A DNA stretch of 64,000 nucleotides from an uncultured Spirochaetaceae bacterium (GCA_944390015.1 CALXOL010000007.1:1-64000); one strand, 5' to 3'. Numbered from the stretch's first letter, positions 7,063 to 15,739 are shown. Notes: generated by a model not told the origin, from the letters alone. Numbers and translations are program-made.

Positions 7063-8928
7063 ATGAATATCCTAAGTGTTGAGAATCTTGAGAAGACATT
7101 AAAGGACGAGCCTCTTTTCTCATCCCTCACTTTCGGGCTTGAGAAGGGGGAGAAGGTCGGCATAGTCGGAAAGAACGGAGCAGGGAAAAGCACCCTATTA
7201 AAAGTACTTGCAGGGCTATTATATCCCGATGAGGGTACTATAAGCGTCAAAAACGGTGCTGATATATCACTTCTTGAGCAGAACGTCTCTTTCAGCCAGG
7301 ATGACAGCATTGAGGATTTCTTCTTCTCCTCCACATCAGAAAAGATAAGGAAACTGAAAAAGTATTATGTTTCTTTATCGGGAAATAACAGCAAGGAACA
7401 GATGAGGCTCTTTGAAGAGGTTGAAAAAGAAGGTCTCTTCAACATAGAAAGAAACTACTATGCCCTACTCTCTGATTTTGGCCTGCCCTATTCAAAAGAT
7501 ACAAAAGTCGCCCTTCTCTCGGGAGGAGAGCAGAAGAAGATGGCCCTATCAAGAGCATTTGCCGCAGAAAGCGACATAATCCTGCTTGATGAGCCTACGA
7601 ACCATCTTGACATCAGGACGATAGAGAAGATGGAGGAGATGCTGGGATCAGAGAAGCTCAGCGCTATCATCGTCACTCATGACAGACATATCCTGGATAG
7701 CGTATGTACAACCATATTCGAGCTGGACAGATCCTCATTCTATCGCCATCCAGGCTCTTACTCATCATACCTTGAAAGAAAGGCAGAACGCCTTGTCATG
7801 GCACAGAAACAGAAGGAAAGGATGGAGAGCGTACTCAGGAGGGAACTCAAGTGGCTTCAGCGTGCTCCCAAAGCAAGAACAGGTAAGGACAAAGGAAGGA
7901 TCGAGAGAGCGGAAAAGCTGAAAGAGGTACAGAGTACTCCTGTATATGAGAAAAGGATAAGGGAGTTCTCCAGCGAGAAAAGAAGACTTGGCAAAAAGAT
8001 TCTTGAAGTCGATTCCATAACAAAGAGTTATGGAGAGAAGAAGATATTCTCATCGTTCTCGTTCATCTTTGAAAAAAACATGAAGATCGCACTTGTCGGA
8101 GACAATGGATCGGGAAAGAGCACATTCCTGGATGTCATCACAAAAAACATCGCTCCCGACAGTGGCTCAGTTGACATTGGGGTTAACACTGTATTCGGCT
8201 ATTACGACCAGAAATCGAGGCTCCTAAATGAGAACAAGACTGTTATCGAATACATATCAGATATCGGGGAGAACATAGAAATAAATGAGGATGAGAAGGT
8301 AAGTGCAGCTCGCTTTCTCGAGCTTTTCGGATTTCCCCAGGCGATGCACCGCTCTCCCATATCGATACTTTCAGGAGGAGAGAAAAGAAGGCTTTACCTA
8401 ATCTCCCGTCTTGTTGCGAATCCCAATTTCCTGATTCTCGATGAGCCGACAAATGATCTTGATATAGATACGATGGAAAGCCTTGAGGATTACATATCAT
8501 CTTTCGCAGGACCTGTTCTCATCTGTTCCCATGATAGAACCTTCCTGGATATCACGACCGAGACGACACTTTATATAAAGGATGGCAAGATTCAATACTT
8601 CGCAGTTCCCGTCTCAACATTCCTCGAGGAGGAAAAAGAGAGGGAAAAAGCAGATAAAAAGAACATTGAGATAACAAAAGCTCCAGAGCAGAGAGTAAGG
8701 AAAGATGAGAAGAAAAAGCTCTCATTCAAAGAGCAGAGGGAATATGAACTCCTTCAAAAAGAGATAGAAGATTTAGAATCTGAAGTTGCCGCAATTGAGG
8801 CATCATTCTCAACAATCGACTCAAGGGAATATGAAAAACTACTCAAAGCCCAGAGGGACTATGAGGAGAAGAATAATCTGCTTGAGTCCAAGATAGAGCG
8901 CTATCTTGAACTCGATGAAAGAGCTTAA
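7063..8928 (+). CDS. ABC-F family ATPase (Uup-like)
   Basis: 621-aa soluble protein with two ABC ATPase domains and no membrane segments. Domain 1 has Walker A GKNGAGKST, signature LSGGEQKK and Walker B LLDEPTNHLD. Domain 2 has GDNGSGKST, LSGGEKRR and LILDEPTNDLD. The C-terminus (about 545-615) is a charged coiled coil, as in Uup. ABC-F proteins act on the ribosome, and some branches give antibiotic resistance; the coiled coil favours a housekeeping Uup-type role. No Shine-Dalgarno precedes the ATG, and a -10 element ends 7 nt upstream, suggesting a leaderless mRNA. Confidence 0.93.
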   Translation: MNILSVENLEKTLKDEPLFSSLTFGLEKGEKVGIVGKNGAGKSTLLKVLAGLLYPDEGTISVKNGADISLLEQNVSFSQDDSIEDFFFSSTSEKIRKLKKYYVSLSGNNSKEQMRLFEEVEKEGLFNIERNYYALLSDFGLPYSKDTKVALLSGGEQKKMALSRAFAAESDIILLDEPTNHLDIRTIEKMEEMLGSEKLSAIIVTHDRHILDSVCTTIFELDRSSFYRHPGSYSSYLERKAERLVMAQKQKERMESVLRRELKWLQRAPKARTGKDKGRIERAEKLKEVQSTPVYEKRIREFSSEKRRLGKKILEVDSITKSYGEKKIFSSFSFIFEKNMKIALVGDNGSGKSTFLDVITKNIAPDSGSVDIGVNTVFGYYDQKSRLLNENKTVIEYISDIGENIEINEDEKVSAARFLELFGFPQAMHRSPISILSGGEKRRLYLISRLVANPNFLILDEPTNDLDIDTMESLEDYISSFAGPVLICSHDRTFLDITTETTLYIKDGKIQYFAVPVSTFLEEEKEREKADKKNIEITKAPEQRVRKDEKKKLSFKEQREYELLQKEIEDLESEVAAIEASFSTIDSREYEKLLKAQRDYEEKNNLLESKIERYLELDERA

Positions 8929-9386
8929 GAGTTACTATCATCAATCAGCACGGCATCACTGGCTTTAGTGCTTATGTGCTTTCTCAGATATGGAGTAAGG
9001 CCTAGAAAAGTCTTTTTAAACTCCTCTTCGCTCTCTTTAAGCGCTGCCTGCCATACAGGAGCAAAGCCAGGGGAATTCATTATAAGGCGCTCTGCAGCCG
9101 TCTGATAGACATCAAGCCTCTGGATCTCCTTTCTCCCTGGTTTCTGAGCCATCGTATTAAGACTGATCCTGAGATTCTCATTCTGCTTTTTTAGCTCCGC
9201 TATCTCATCTTTGAGCTTTACAATGCCATCACTCTCAAGCTCCATCCTGTCCTGAAGCATATTCTTATATTTCTCAACCTCTTTCCTTGACTCCTTCTTC
9301 TGGGAGGCATTCCTGGAAATAAGAACTATTGCAAGGACGAGCGCTACAGCAAGTCCAACTATAAGACCAACTAGAAAATCATTCAT
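8925..9386 (-). CDS. Membrane-anchored coiled-coil protein of unknown function
   Basis: 153 aa. A single N-terminal membrane segment (about 4-24, LVGLIVGLAVALVLAIVLI) is followed by a charged helix (about 30-85) predicted to be coiled coil and a mixed C-terminal region. Topology would place the bulk in the cytoplasm, because Lys/Arg residues follow the membrane segment. I do not recognise a family. It converges on the ABC-F gene with a 4-bp overlap and appears monocistronic. Confidence 0.65.
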   Translation of the reverse strand: MNDFLVGLIVGLAVALVLAIVLISRNASQKKESRKEVEKYKNMLQDRMELESDGIVKLKDEIAELKKQNENLRISLNTMAQKPGRKEIQRLDVYQTAAERLIMNSPGFAPVWQAALKESEEEFKKTFLGLTPYLRKHISTKASDAVLIDDSNS

Positions 9387-9656
9387 GTATAAAGTTTAAC
9401 CAAGAAAAGGGAAAAAGAGAATAAGAAAGTTTGCTGAGTGGAGATTTGAAAACAACTTGCTTATAAAATTCTAAGCGGGCATTATTTCTATCTATGCGTT
9501 TCATCAAGAATCTGAGTACGGTACTTTTTGAAATCCTATAACTAGCAATGAAATTCATAAATTATACAAAGTACGTTCGAAATTTTATTGTTAGGATTTT
9601 TCTAAATCACCACTTCCATTTTTTTCTTTTTCAATCTAATATATCAATGCAAGATT

Positions 9657-9739
9657 GCCCAGGTGGTGGAATGGTAGACACAAAGGACTTAAAATCCTTT
9701 GGCCGCAAGGCCGTACGAGTTCGAGTCTCGTTCTGGGCA
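9657..9739 (+). tRNA. tRNA-Leu (TAA anticodon)
   Basis: 83-nt class II tRNA. The acceptor stem GCCCAGG pairs with TCTGGGC (9732-9738). The anticodon stem AAGGA/TCCTT frames the loop CTTAAAA with anticodon TAA. A long variable arm (GGCC GCAA GGCC) is typical of leucine. The T arm carries GTTCGAGTC. The CCA end is not encoded. A T8 run follows directly. Confidence 0.95.
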
Positions 9740-9750
9740 TCTTTTTTTTA

Positions 9751-11088
9751 TTATCCGACAATCCTCTTCTTCCAATGCCCTGTAAAATAGAAGAATATTG
9801 AGATTACTGTTGCTACAGACCATCCTATAGGCCAGCTGAGCCATATTCCTACAGTTCCCAGATATCTTGAGAAAAGCCATGAAAGCCCTACACGGAGTAG
9901 AAGATCTATGAAAGTATCTGCCATGAAAGGTTTCATGTCCCCTGCTCCCCTTAGAACCGCATCACTAATATTCTTGACCGCTACCACCAGATAGAACGGG
10001 GCAACAATCAAAAGGAAACTTCTTCCAGTTGCCATTGCAAGAGATGAGGCATCATCAAGAAAAACCCTCAGAACAAGATTCGAACCTAAAGTAAAGAGCA
10101 ATATAATCGGTATGAGCATGCACTCTGTGAATGCGATGCCGACACGCCAACCTGATTTCACCCTCTCATATTTCGCAGCTCCGATGTTCTGGGATGTGAA
10201 AGAGCTTACAGCATTTGCTAGTGTCGTAGTACTTGTTATTACGAGATTGTTAAGCTTTATCGCAGCACTGTAACCGGCGATTACCGCACTTCCAAAACTG
10301 TTTATGATGGTCTGAACAAGTATGTTTCCCACACTAACAAAGCTCTGCTGAAGGATAGAAGGAACTGCAAGGTATACAAACTTAAAAAACATCCTTCCAT
10401 CGAACAGCTTACCCTTAGCCAGACCCTTCGTCATCGAAGATATCCTCTTAAAAAGCACAGCGTTTGCAAGGATACAGCTTACCCCCTGACAGATGAATGT
10501 AGCCCATGCAACACCATCAACTCCCATTTTGAAGGCTGTTACGAAGAGTATATCCATGAAGATGTTAGCTGTCGAAGAGATGGCAAGGAATACAAACGGA
10601 GTCCTGCTGTCGCCAAGGGCGGAGAACACCCCTGTTGCTAGATTATAGAAAAAGAGGAAAATCAAGCCATATATATAAATATCGAGATATAGAGCACTGT
10701 CTGCGAATATCTCAGAGGGTGTGTTAATCACCTTTAGTAAGCCATCCGTACCAATTATTCCACCTATAGTTAGGATAACTACCAAAACAAATGTCGATAT
10801 ATAACTTGTTGTAATTGCAAGCCTTACATCATCATACCTCTTTGCCCCAAAGAACTGTGATACGAGGATGCTAGTACCCATGTTGCAACCAAATGCGAAT
10901 GCAATGAATATCAGGGTTATCTCATAGCTGTTTCCGACAGCGGCAAGTGCTTCCTCGCTTATGAACTTCCCAGCCACCAGGCTGTCTGCAATGTTGTATA
11001 GCTGCTGGAATACCATCGAAAGTAGCAGAGGCAATGCGAATTTAATCAGTATGGGTGCGACACGCCCCTCTGTAAGGTCTTTGTTCAT
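9751..11088 (-). CDS. MATE family efflux transporter (first copy)
   Basis: 445-aa inner-membrane protein with about 12 hydrophobic helices in two MATE repeats. The start [20 protein letters not shown] and the motif [17 protein letters not shown] are characteristic of the MATE/NorM superfamily, which exports cationic drugs or metabolites using Na+ or H+ gradients. The ATG at 11088 fits the family N-terminus. No Shine-Dalgarno is present; TTTACC-N17-TATAAA (plus 11121-11126 and 11098-11103) would give a leader of about 2-3 nt. Substrate unknown. Confidence 0.92.
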   Translation of the reverse strand: MNKDLTEGRVAPILIKFALPLLLSMVFQQLYNIADSLVAGKFISEEALAAVGNSYEITLIFIAFAFGCNMGTSILVSQFFGAKRYDDVRLAITTSYISTFVLVVILTIGGIIGTDGLLKVINTPSEIFADSALYLDIYIYGLIFLFFYNLATGVFSALGDSRTPFVFLAISSTANIFMDILFVTAFKMGVDGVAWATFICQGVSCILANAVLFKRISSMTKGLAKGKLFDGRMFFKFVYLAVPSILQQSFVSVGNILVQTIINSFGSAVIAGYSAAIKLNNLVITSTTTLANAVSSFTSQNIGAAKYERVKSGWRVGIAFTECMLIPIILLFTLGSNLVLRVFLDDASSLAMATGRSFLLIVAPFYLVVAVKNISDAVLRGAGDMKPFMADTFIDLLLRVGLSWLFSRYLGTVGIWLSWPIGWSVATVISIFFYFTGHWKKRIVG

Positions 11089-11097
11089 AGCATGCTT

Positions 11098-11147
11098 TTT
11101 ATAATTCAAAATTAAAACTTGGTAAAGAATCAAAATTATGCAATCAT
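11098..11147. promoter_or_regulatory. Overlapping divergent promoters of the MATE gene and tatD
   Basis: Minus strand: TTTACC (plus 11121-11126) -N17- TATAAA (11098-11103). Plus strand: TTGGTA (11119-11124) -N17- AATCAT (11142-11147), with TGC just before the -10. The two -35 elements overlap on opposite strands. The plus-strand -10 is weak (4 of 6). Confidence 0.5.
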
Positions 11148-11154
11148 CTGTTCT

Positions 11155-11925
11155 ATGGAGATTCTAGATTCACACTTCCACCTATATTCAATGAAAAAGA
11201 GAGGAATCGATACAACACTACCAGAGAACCTGATAGGAATCGATGTTGGAACTGACCCTTACGACTATGAGGATAGAAAGACTCTTATCCCCTCCTCTGT
11301 TGATTACTCCCATGCGGCGGGTCCCTGGTGCACCTCAAGGGAGGATTACACGGATGCTGAGGACTTTGGTAGCAGAATAAGGGATTGTTTTTCCAAATAT
11401 AAGGGAACCTTTCTGGGTGAAATCGGGCTTGACTACCATTGGATGTACGGGACAAAGGAGAAGCAGATTGCACTTTTTATGGAGCAGCTAGAGCTTGCAA
11501 ATGAACTATCAGTGCCAGTAATCATCCATTCACGTGATGCGGATGAAGATCTTGTCCGCATTCTCAAAAGCCATGACTTCAAGACCTCTGGAATAATGCA
11601 CTGTTTCTCTTCAGACAGAGCTGTAATGGAAATTGCCGTTGAAAGAGGTCTTTACATCTCATTTTCTGGAAACGTTACATATCCCTCCAATCGGAGTATA
11701 CAAGATGCCGCGATTCATACGCCTGCAGATAGGCTGCTCTATGAGACGGATAGCCCGTATCTTGCCCCCGTTCCATTTAGAGGAAAGCCATGCAGGCCTG
11801 AATATACTCAATACACATCTGCTTATATTGCAGAATTGCGGAATACGGATGTAAAGGATCTGAGAAGCACAGCCATCAGTAATTTTAAAAATCTTAGATC
11901 CCTGTCTAAAGGTTCTCTCTTATAA
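11155..11925 (+). CDS. tatD: TatD family metal-dependent hydrolase/DNase
   Basis: 256-aa TIM-barrel hydrolase. The N-terminal metal ligands are in DSHFHL. LGEIGLDYHW, VPVIIHSRDADED, MHCFSSDRAVMEIAVERG and LLYETDSPYLAPVPFRGK are the successive family motifs, all with their His/Glu/Asp ligands. TatD proteins are 3'-5' exonucleases implicated in DNA repair and nuclease degradation. The ATG at 11155 lacks a Shine-Dalgarno and lies 7 nt after a -10-like element. The 3' end overlaps the convergent gene at 11906 by 20 bp. Confidence 0.93.
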   Translation: MEILDSHFHLYSMKKRGIDTTLPENLIGIDVGTDPYDYEDRKTLIPSSVDYSHAAGPWCTSREDYTDAEDFGSRIRDCFSKYKGTFLGEIGLDYHWMYGTKEKQIALFMEQLELANELSVPVIIHSRDADEDLVRILKSHDFKTSGIMHCFSSDRAVMEIAVERGLYISFSGNVTYPSNRSIQDAAIHTPADRLLYETDSPYLAPVPFRGKPCRPEYTQYTSAYIAELRNTDVKDLRSTAISNFKNLRSLSKGSLL

Positions 11926-12544
11926 TGGCATCCCAATCAGGGGAGAACACCAGGACAGGCTCAATCGTCTCAAGTGCCGCTGCATCAAGATATGTGAGTG
12001 CAAGTTGAGGGCCTTCCAATGATCTTATGAAGCCCACCGTCTCCTCAAGACTTGTTGTTATTATCAGACCGTCACCTACCCTGTTTTTATATACACCGTA
12101 ATCGGCCTTACGGATCTCGCCTTCATATGAGACATCATTTACACTCAGCAGAGAAGATCTCAGAAAGCCAAGCAGGGCCACTTCATCCGGATCCGTGGAA
12201 TCATAAAGATAGATGACACCGTCTCCAAGATTTTCAATATAAGGGGCAATCAGGGATTGAAGGTCGTACGTTACATCATATACATTATTATAATCCAATC
12301 CGATTACGGAATGATTAATTATTAAATCAGCTTTATTTAAGATATCATCCTCTGCTTTTTCGCATATTCTTGTTCTGTAAGAGAGATTAATAGGAGCGGG
12401 CTTTACTAGATTGGAAACATAGAGAGAATCCGCATCTCCCGTAAAAAAGACGACAAGAGGACGAGTGAAATAGAATGCCAAGAATACAAGCATGAATACT
12501 AATAAAAAGATTAGCAAAGCGATAAAACCTTTCCGTTTTCCCAT
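11906..12544 (-). CDS. Hypothetical membrane-anchored protein
   Basis: 212 aa. It has a basic N-terminus (GKRKG), one strong hydrophobic helix (about 7-30) and a soluble C-terminal domain probably outside the membrane. The Cys at 61 is not in a lipobox. Segments such as DGVIYLYDSTDPDEVALLGF and VGDGLIITTSLEETVGFI hint at a periplasmic-binding-like fold, but I cannot assign a family. It is transcribed divergently from fba across a perfect palindrome. TTGCAA-N17-GATTAT ends 6 nt before the ATG and there is no Shine-Dalgarno. Confidence 0.6.
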   Translation of the reverse strand: MGKRKGFIALLIFLLVFMLVFLAFYFTRPLVVFFTGDADSLYVSNLVKPAPINLSYRTRICEKAEDDILNKADLIINHSVIGLDYNNVYDVTYDLQSLIAPYIENLGDGVIYLYDSTDPDEVALLGFLRSSLLSVNDVSYEGEIRKADYGVYKNRVGDGLIITTSLEETVGFIRSLEGPQLALTYLDAAALETIEPVLVFSPDWDAIIRENL

Positions 12545-12550
12545 AAGGCC

Positions 12551-12616
12551 ATAATCTCATTATATATTGTAAATTGCAACAAGCTTGTTGCCTTAAATCC
12601 GCATATTAAGTAAAAT
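12551..12616. promoter_or_regulatory. Divergent promoters around a perfect 16-bp palindrome
   Basis: GCAACAAGCTTGTTGC (12576-12591) is a perfect inverted repeat. Its left arm lies inside TTGCAA (12574-12579), the -35 of the minus-strand gene, with GATTAT at plus 12551-12556 and 17-bp spacing. Its right arm supplies the TTGC of TTGCCT (12589-12594), with TAAAAT at 12611-12616 and 16-bp spacing, for fba. A dimeric regulator bound here would cover both -35 boxes. Confidence 0.5.
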
Positions 12617-12650
12617 ATTATCGATTACAAAGCTAAGGAGGCTTTTCCAA

Positions 12651-13649
12651 ATGGTAAGCTATAAGGAGTTAGGCCTTGTGAACACAAGAGACATGTTTGC
12701 AAAGGCAGTTAAAGGCGGATATGCAATTCCTGCATACAACTTCAACAACATGGAGCAGATGCAGGCAATCGTACAGGCATGCGTAGAGACAAAGAGTCCT
12801 GTTATTCTTCAGGTTTCAAAGGGCGCAAGGGACTATGCAAACATCAACATCCTCAGGAACATGGCACGTGGCGTAGTTGAGTACGCACATGAACTCGGCT
12901 GTGACATTCCTATCGTTCTCCATCTTGACCATGGTGACAGTTTTGAGACATGCAAGAGCTGCATCGATAACGGATTCTCTTCCGTAATGATTGATGGATC
13001 AAGCCTTCCATACGATGAGAACGTAGCGCTTACTAAGAAAGTAGTAGAATATGCACACCAGTTCGATGTTACGGTCGAGGGAGAGCTCGGAGTCCTCGCA
13101 GGAATCGAGGATGAGGTTCAGAGTGCTGTAAGCCACTATACAAGACCTGAAGAGGTAGAGGACTTTGTTTCCAAGACGGGAGTAGACTCACTGGCCATCA
13201 GCGTTGGAACGAGCCATGGCGCTTATAAGTTCACTCCGGAACAGTGCACGAGAAACGCTGAGGGTATTCTCGTTCCACCAGAGCTTAGATTCGACATCCT
13301 TGCGGAGATCGAGAAGAGACTTCCTGGATTCCCAATTGTTCTTCATGGTTCATCATCCGTGCCTCAGGAATATGTAAAGATGATTAACGAGCATGGTGGA
13401 AAGCTCAAGGACAGTGTAGGTATTCCAGAGGAGCAGCTCAGGAAAGCAGCAAAGAGTGCCGTATGTAAGATCAACATCGACAGCGATGGACGTCTTGCTA
13501 TGACAGGAACCATCAGGAGAATCTTTGACGAGAAGCCAAGTGAATTCGATCCGAGAAAGTACCTTGGACCGGCAAGAGAGGCTCTCAAGCAGATGTACAT
13601 GCATAAGAACATCGATGTTCTCGGTTCCGCAGGTCATGCACTTGACTGA
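12651..13649 (+). CDS. fba: Class II fructose-bisphosphate aldolase
   Basis: 332-aa zinc-dependent aldolase that splits fructose 1,6-bisphosphate in glycolysis or runs in reverse. Family motifs are in order: GGYAIPAYNFNNMEQ, IVLHLDHGD (metal-binding His), GFSSVMIDGSSLPYDENV, VEGELGVLAG, SVGTSHGAYK, IVLHGSSSVP and KINIDSDGRLAMT. Length is normal for the class IIB type. AAGGAGG precedes the ATG. A terminator follows at 13672. Its upstream region holds the palindrome at 12576-12591, so regulation is likely. Confidence 0.96.
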   Translation: MVSYKELGLVNTRDMFAKAVKGGYAIPAYNFNNMEQMQAIVQACVETKSPVILQVSKGARDYANINILRNMARGVVEYAHELGCDIPIVLHLDHGDSFETCKSCIDNGFSSVMIDGSSLPYDENVALTKKVVEYAHQFDVTVEGELGVLAGIEDEVQSAVSHYTRPEEVEDFVSKTGVDSLAISVGTSHGAYKFTPEQCTRNAEGILVPPELRFDILAEIEKRLPGFPIVLHGSSSVPQEYVKMINEHGGKLKDSVGIPEEQLRKAAKSAVCKINIDSDGRLAMTGTIRRIFDEKPSEFDPRKYLGPAREALKQMYMHKNIDVLGSAGHALD

Positions 13650-13671
13650 TTGCATTCAGTATTCTTACACG

Positions 13672-13700
13672 AGGCAGGAGCAATCCTGCCTTTGTTTTTT
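13672..13700 (+). terminator. Terminator after fba, abutting the next gene's RBS
   Basis: Stem AGGCAGGA/TCCTGCCT (13672-13679, 13684-13691), loop GCAA, then a T tract ending at 13700. The ribosome binding site of the next gene (GGAGGAG) begins at 13701. Confidence 0.85.
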
Positions 13701-13709
13701 GGAGGAGAG

Positions 13710-13997
13710 ATGAAATTCGCTTTTCTGATCATGTCCAGTCATGAGATCGACTCGACAAAAGAAAGAGCAAGCATATGTGACGGGGAGTTCTCCATCATCA
13801 GCGTAAACGATATAGAGGATGCGAGGAGGACCGCATTGGAGCTTGAGAAGGCTGGAATCGGATGCATAGAACTCTGTGGAGCATTCAACGAGGAGGGATG
13901 CAGAGCCGTCATTGAGGCCACGGGAGGAAGGATTCCCGTAGGATACGTGACACACCTTGAAGAACAGGATGAGATTTTCAAGAAGACTTTTGGCTGA
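13710..13997 (+). CDS. DUF6506-like small protein
   Basis: 95-aa cytoplasmic protein of unknown function. The N-terminus MKFAFLIMSSHE and the C-terminal block GIGCIELCGAFNEEGCRAVI...RIPVGYVTHLEEQDEIF match, from memory, a small conserved family (DUF6506). The ATG at 13710 follows GGAGGAG (13701-13707). Because the fba terminator ends exactly where this site begins, expression would depend on terminator read-through or on an unseen promoter. Confidence 0.7.
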   Translation: MKFAFLIMSSHEIDSTKERASICDGEFSIISVNDIEDARRTALELEKAGIGCIELCGAFNEEGCRAVIEATGGRIPVGYVTHLEEQDEIFKKTFG

Positions 13998-14023
13998 TTT
14001 ACACATAAAATTAGATATAACCA

Positions 14024-14052
14024 TTTTGACATAATATACTTAGTGTGCTAAT
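14024..14052 (+). promoter_or_regulatory. Strong promoter of the infC-rpmI-rplT operon
   Basis: Consensus TTGACA (14024-14029), 17-bp spacer, TGC-extended -10 TAATAT (14047-14052). The predicted start near 14059 leaves a leader of about 67 nt that contains AAGGT/ACCTT (14098-14111) just before the AAGGAG site. Confidence 0.85.
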
Positions 14053-14125
14053 ATCATACTCTGTGTGTGAAAAACACATAGACTTTTAGCTGAATTTAAG
14101 GTTTTGACCTTTTCAAGGAGTATTC

Positions 14126-14656
14126 TTGGCTACAAAAGATTTGAGGATTAATCGCCAGATTAGGGCGCGTGAAGTTCTGGTAATCGATGAAAATGGTAAC
14201 CAGAGAGGTGTTATGGATGTACGCTCTGCAAACGCACTAGCAGAGGAAGCAGGACTGGACCTGGTAGAAGTAAGTCCTAACGCAAATCCTCCTGTATGCA
14301 AGATTCTCGATTTCGGAAAGTACCGTTACGAGATGGAGAAGAAAAGCAGGGAAGCGAAGAAGAACCAGGTTGTCGTCAAGATTAAGGAAATCAGGATGCA
14401 GCCTAAGATTGAGAAGCATGACCTTGAGACTAAGAGCAAGGCCATTACCGAGTTCCTCCAGGAGGGAAACAAGGTAAAGGTCTCAATACGCTTCAGAGGA
14501 AGGGAACTTGCTCACCCGGAGCTTGGAAAAGCTGTTCTCGATAGGATTCTAGACATCCTCAGCGAGAACGCAGTTGCCTATAATCTCGATAAGGCAGCAC
14601 TGCTTGAGGGCAAGATGATGAGCATGACGCTCTCTCCGATGAAGAAAAAGATGTAA
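14126..14656 (+). CDS. infC: Translation initiation factor IF-3
   Basis: 176-aa IF-3, which binds the 30S subunit and polices start-codon choice. The N-domain (about 5-80) shows DLRINRQIRAREVLVIDENG, DLVEVSPNANPPVCKILDFGKY and the basic linker KKSREAKKNQ. The C-domain has KIKEIRMQP, HDLETKSKA and IRFRGRELAHPE. The predicted start is a TTG at 14126, 5 nt after AAGGAG; the next codons read ATKDLRINR as in homologues. infC genes commonly use rare starts that allow IF-3 autoregulation. First gene of the ribosomal operon with rpmI and rplT. Confidence 0.97.
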   Translation: MATKDLRINRQIRAREVLVIDENGNQRGVMDVRSANALAEEAGLDLVEVSPNANPPVCKILDFGKYRYEMEKKSREAKKNQVVVKIKEIRMQPKIEKHDLETKSKAITEFLQEGNKVKVSIRFRGRELAHPELGKAVLDRILDILSENAVAYNLDKAALLEGKMMSMTLSPMKKKM

Positions 14657-14658
14657 AT

Positions 14659-14711
14659 AACCTCGTATGAGGTTTATAATACGATGTATGTAGGGCTTTC
14701 TTGTGCCCTAC
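14659..14711 (+). promoter_or_regulatory. Two hairpins between infC and rpmI
   Basis: AACCTC/GAGGTT (14659-14664, 14669-14674, GTAT loop) and GTAGGGC/GCCCTAC (14690-14696, 14705-14711, 8-nt loop). No long T tract follows, so they are not simple terminators. In E. coli, L20 represses translation by binding structures in this interval; a similar role here is an inference. Confidence 0.4.
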
Positions 14712-14734
14712 AGCACTAAAGGAAGGTAAGAAAA

Positions 14735-14932
14735 ATGCCTAAGATGAAAACAAGAAAGTCCGCAGCGAAAAGGTTCAAAGTAACCAGCTCCGGAAAGGTT
14801 ATCATCAAGAAGATGGGACTTCGCCATATTCTCACAAAGAAGTCCTCCAAGCGTAAGATGAATTTAAGACACGCTGGAGTACTTTGCGAATCAGAAGCTA
14901 AGAGAGCAAAATCAATGCTCCCTTACGGCTAA
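14735..14932 (+). CDS. rpmI: 50S ribosomal protein bL35
   Basis: 65-aa highly basic ribosomal protein. [20 protein letters not shown] at the N-terminus and [13 protein letters not shown] in the middle are standard bL35 features, and the length is normal. It sits between infC and rplT in the conserved order, with GGAAGG upstream of the ATG. Confidence 0.98.
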   Translation: MPKMKTRKSAAKRFKVTSSGKVIIKKMGLRHILTKKSSKRKMNLRHAGVLCESEAKRAKSMLPYG

Positions 14933-14950
14933 GGATAAGGAGAAGAGAAT

Positions 14951-15307
14951 ATGCCAAGAGCAGTTGACGGAACAAGACGTAAGGACAGAAGAAAAAAGAT
15001 TCTTGAGCAGGCCAAAGGATACTACGGCCGCAGAAGTACGAACCATCGTGTAGCAAAAGATGCCGTAGCAAAGGCAGGACAGTATGCATACCGCGGCAGA
15101 CACGAGAAAAAGAGGGACTTCAGAAAGCTCTGGATTGCAAGAATCAGCGCTGCTGTTAAGGCTGAGGGACTTAATTACTCTCAGTTCATGCACGGCCTAA
15201 AGCTTGCGAACATTGAGCTAAACAGAAAAGCTCTTTCCAACATGGCTATTGAGGACAAGGCTGCTTTCTCAGCTCTTTGTGGCCAGGTTAAGAGCACTCT
15301 ACAGTAA
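14951..15307 (+). CDS. rplT: 50S ribosomal protein bL20
   Basis: 118-aa 23S rRNA-binding protein needed early in 50S assembly. The N-terminal extension is typical (RKDRRKKILEQAKGYYGRRS), followed by FRKLWIARISAAVKAEGLNY and FMHGLKLANIELNRKALSNM. Length agrees with the family. In many bacteria bL20 autoregulates this operon by binding its mRNA. AAGGAGAAG precedes the ATG, 18 bp after rpmI. Confidence 0.98.
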   Translation: MPRAVDGTRRKDRRKKILEQAKGYYGRRSTNHRVAKDAVAKAGQYAYRGRHEKKRDFRKLWIARISAAVKAEGLNYSQFMHGLKLANIELNRKALSNMAIEDKAAFSALCGQVKSTLQ

Positions 15308-15334
15308 GACTTTTATCCAAAAGGAGGGTAGACG

Positions 15335-15670
15335 ATGAATCAAGTAGAAGAGACGAAATTGGCTGCATTGCGCATTATGAAGGCAATGACTCTCGTAAAA
15401 CAGTTAAGAGAGTCATACAGGGAGCTACAGACAAGGTTCAACATGGTTGAAAACCATAACCTTGAGTTGCAGGATCTCATCAACAGGGTAAGTGCAGACC
15501 AGAGCGCTGTCGAAGAGGCCATCGAATCTGCCCTCGAGGGACTTGAGTCACTCGGAGATCTCGAGAGCTTCGGAACTCTCGATCTTAATGAGCTCGAGGA
15601 TGCTGAGGCATTCACACTCGACGGATCGAATGCTGAAGAGCTCGATACTTTCGAGGATGAGAATCTTTAA
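15335..15670 (+). CDS. Small acidic coiled-coil protein
   Basis: 111 aa, no signal or membrane segment. Residues about 5-70 form a heptad-rich helix (LAALRIMKAMTLVKQLRESY, then ELQTRFNMVENHNLELQ), followed by an acidic tail rich in Glu/Asp/Leu. The shape recalls small cell-division coiled coils such as ZapB, but no specific family is recognised. AAGGAGGG precedes the ATG. It lies 27 bp after rplT and before a terminator, so it is probably the last gene of the infC operon. Confidence 0.7.
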   Translation: MNQVEETKLAALRIMKAMTLVKQLRESYRELQTRFNMVENHNLELQDLINRVSADQSAVEEAIESALEGLESLGDLESFGTLDLNELEDAEAFTLDGSNAEELDTFEDENL

Positions 15671-15682
15671 ACCTTATGAATG

Positions 15683-15713
15683 ACGGGTTGTTTGATGCAA
15701 CCCGTTTTCTTTT
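15683..15713 (+). terminator. Terminator of the infC-rplT operon
   Basis: Stem ACGGGTTG/CAACCCGT (15683-15690, 15698-15705), 7-nt loop, then TTTCTTTT. Confidence 0.92.
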
Positions 15714-15727
15714 AGAAAGAAATCTGT

Positions 15728-15733
15728 TAATAT
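15728..15733 (+). promoter_or_regulatory. Extended -10 of the 6S RNA promoter
   Basis: TGT-TAATAT places transcription near 15740, at the base of the 6S closing helix. The -35 position falls in the T tract of the preceding terminator and is poor, so the extended -10 probably does the work. Confidence 0.5.
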
Positions 15734-15739
15734 GAATAT

